Assembly (NCBI GenBank): GCA_001828545.1
Contig: MHYW01000090.1
Coordinates: 1-5,081, forward strand
Reading direction: 5' to 3'
From: Planctomycetes bacterium RIFCSPHIGHO2_12_FULL_52_36
Lineage (GTDB): Bacteria; Planctomycetota; Brocadiia; Brocadiales; Bathyanammoxibiaceae
Length of the DNA stretch: 5,081 nt
The position numbers and the translations under genes are program-made. The notes beneath the pieces were generated by a model. The model made no database searches. It saw only the letters and a list, made by a program, of their open reading frames with translations, and was not told the DNA's origin. Each line of letters starts with the position of its first letter. The stretch's first letter is position 1. Below, one piece after another: positions 5,001 to 5,081 of the stretch.

Positions 5001-5081
5001 CCACAAGGTCATGTGAGAAGAACCTTGCCTTCTGCGGATTAGAGAGGTCTCGTCCGAGCTGGATGGAGTTTATTAGGGAAT
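2059..5081 (-). CDS. DUF4175-like membrane-anchored coiled-coil protein, 5' end cut by the window edge
   Basis: This is a large envelope protein of unknown function. Residues are numbered from the GTG at 5004. That GTG is probably internal: the frame stays open for 25 more codons to the window edge, reading protein-like sequence (I-N-S-I-Q-L-G-R-D-L), and no Shine-Dalgarno lies before it. A basic stretch (R23-K31) precedes one membrane helix at about 33-49, which suggests the C-terminal bulk is periplasmic. Residues 72-180 form a beta-rich domain with the family-like run PPVIGDFILTYKYPMYTALP, and 200-305 form a second with DDFGLKEVRL and YHLEALDND. From about 312 to 910 the chain is E/K/Q/L/M-rich coiled coil, broken by a Pro/aromatic hinge (DGWPFLPPLG, 671-680). 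A conserved-looking tail (VPKEFRQDIL...YYRKLVE) ends it. The only two cysteines, C154 and C184, are in the beta domain. The layout resembles DUF4175-like proteins, which in many bacteria lie near MoxR/DUF58/Bat genes. That family call is from memory of the architecture, without a search. Confidence 0.82.
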   Translation of the reverse strand, partial: SLINSIQLGRDLSNPQKARFFSHDLVAELLKDTANRLKGLEPKEIVPRHGLWRNLKGLTLTIGLLGLFWAIEPGYFLGGYQFLRGGYPTAAAPPGPPVIGDFILTYKYPMYTALPPRTVSGSSGDLKALRGSQVEITARSDRPLASANLVVNGVSSTPVRVEGNTLKGSIVLLEGGNYCLEVTLPAGAGYVPSPLKSDPHSITIEEDECPTITIQAPEEVKVVMERERVGIQYRARDDFGLKEVRLVLEGTGVTRSLETFESAYTPGTPGADTASGVREHRGSYDWDLSASGGLKPSPGERLAYHLEALDNDTVSGPKVARSRTHYLEVYSPEKKHYEMLSLQETLFKEMVQVLAEELVKTPKAAPSREELLLEQEVLRQKGLSLLDLFRKVLTDMEGDALANYTVYYSLQNMQSRLSGLFEEREERVIALRRSFADRFRGELQSHQEKEVQELEGDVLFLAELLRKERLDDFMGMDRHVDNSQQALTRLLEDLRQGKEGAADQAMKELQRLEELIKEMMEKLSQMSSHRMEEFINVDALKNLADVELARELEEMRKALESGDVEKALQSALKALDSMEKMLQQMGQSAQQYVDSTYSEALQKMQNLDKRLKELEENEKHLAQSTEKLKKDIQSRTQEKMDGTPEGILQRQEKRLEKMQEELGQLEDQLHGHPELKEYSAQEKEVSKMLKDRGRRDGWPFLPPLGQQMGREDMEKLSEKMARLNQAKRKDPMIDTYDALSEALPNLKEKLAQQEEVLKGQDFKESLEMSRQSLKDLRYWDSEMKRASPMGLPNREAEEFNEKSSEHLSTARKLGEEMVKELESIADAFEERSKTLTEEEKETFKGLSGRQEELGGQAQYLGQSLEKLSQGNPVMGEESTGHLKEAEGHMGKATQRLSGENAPQSLTEEREALHELAQARKGLGESMERLAKGMMSRGLPMPQYVMRRRDLGEDGDSGFSMEEVKIPTAEAYKVPKEFRQDILDAMKQGLPQKYQELNKDYYRKLVE
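4201..4215. repeat. 15-bp GC-rich palindrome within the DUF4175-like gene
   Basis: TCCGCCT and AGGCGGA flank a single G, giving a perfect palindrome with 7-bp arms. It encodes S264-G268 (S-A-S-G-G), just before a family-like P-G-E-R-L-A-Y segment, and so lies in a loop where insertions should be tolerated. It shares the 10-mer CCTGAGGCGG with the next palindrome, exactly 48 bases (16 codons) away in the same frame. Confidence 0.7.
4248..4280. repeat. 33-bp near-perfect inverted repeat within the DUF4175-like gene
   Basis: The arms at 4248-4262 (GTACACCTGAGGCGG) and 4266-4280 match in 13 of 15 positions around the 3-base loop TAT. The outer C/G run (4245-4247 with 4282-4284) could extend the stem past a 1-base bulge. 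It encodes about residues 242-253, a small-residue loop (G-T-P-G-A-D-T-A-S-G-V) between two beta segments. Such low-complexity coding plus dyad symmetry suggests a palindromic repeat inserted in frame. An ordinary Gly/Ala/Ser loop in GC-rich DNA is the alternative. Confidence 0.65.

Overview
The window holds two leftward (minus-strand) genes that look like the end of an operon, followed on their 3' side by about 416 bases of non-coding, palindrome-rich DNA. The DNA is moderately GC-rich. The envelope architecture (signal peptide, periplasmic TPR/peptidase protein, membrane-anchored coiled-coil protein) fits a Gram-negative-type bacterium. The repeat families (7-bp GACAGTA units, the TCATTCTGAGCGAAGCGAAG hairpin, inverted G-tract arrays) are ones I associate with uncultivated, repeat-rich lineages such as Planctomycetota, Nitrospirota or former Deltaproteobacteria. 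No marker gene fixes the taxon, so this placement is only a guess.

Region by region. Bases 1-18 end in a Shine-Dalgarno-like string on the minus strand, suggesting that another leftward gene begins just outside the window. Bases 19-194 form a compact element with 16-bp imperfect terminal inverted repeats, three internal hairpins and two G-quadruplex motifs on opposite strands. Bases 195-285 are AT-richer and contain a good sigma70-type promoter match pointing left. Bases 286-409 carry three unrelated REP-like palindromes side by side, ending 7 bases from the stop codon of the next gene. Bases 417-2045 encode an exported TPR protein with a central HEXXH metallopeptidase (peptidase MA-like) domain. 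Bases 2059-5081 encode a large DUF4175-like protein with a membrane anchor, a beta-rich extracytoplasmic domain and a coiled coil of about 600 residues. Its reading frame runs open through the right window edge, so its true start lies outside.

The two genes are 13 bases apart on the same strand and are probably co-transcribed. Both products are predicted to act on the outer face of the inner membrane. From family knowledge, DUF4175-like proteins often sit near MoxR ATPase / DUF58 / Bat-type von Willebrand A genes, so the missing upstream part may be such a cluster. None of those genes is visible here.

The most striking feature is that the signal peptide of the TPR/peptidase protein is written in a degenerate 7-bp tandem repeat. 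Because 7 is not a multiple of 3, all three frames of this repeat read the same stop-free hydrophobic heptapeptide. Loss or gain of one unit would shift the frame into early stop codons, so the gene could be phase-variable. A second notable point is a pair of GC-rich palindromes embedded in frame in the beta domain of the DUF4175-like gene.
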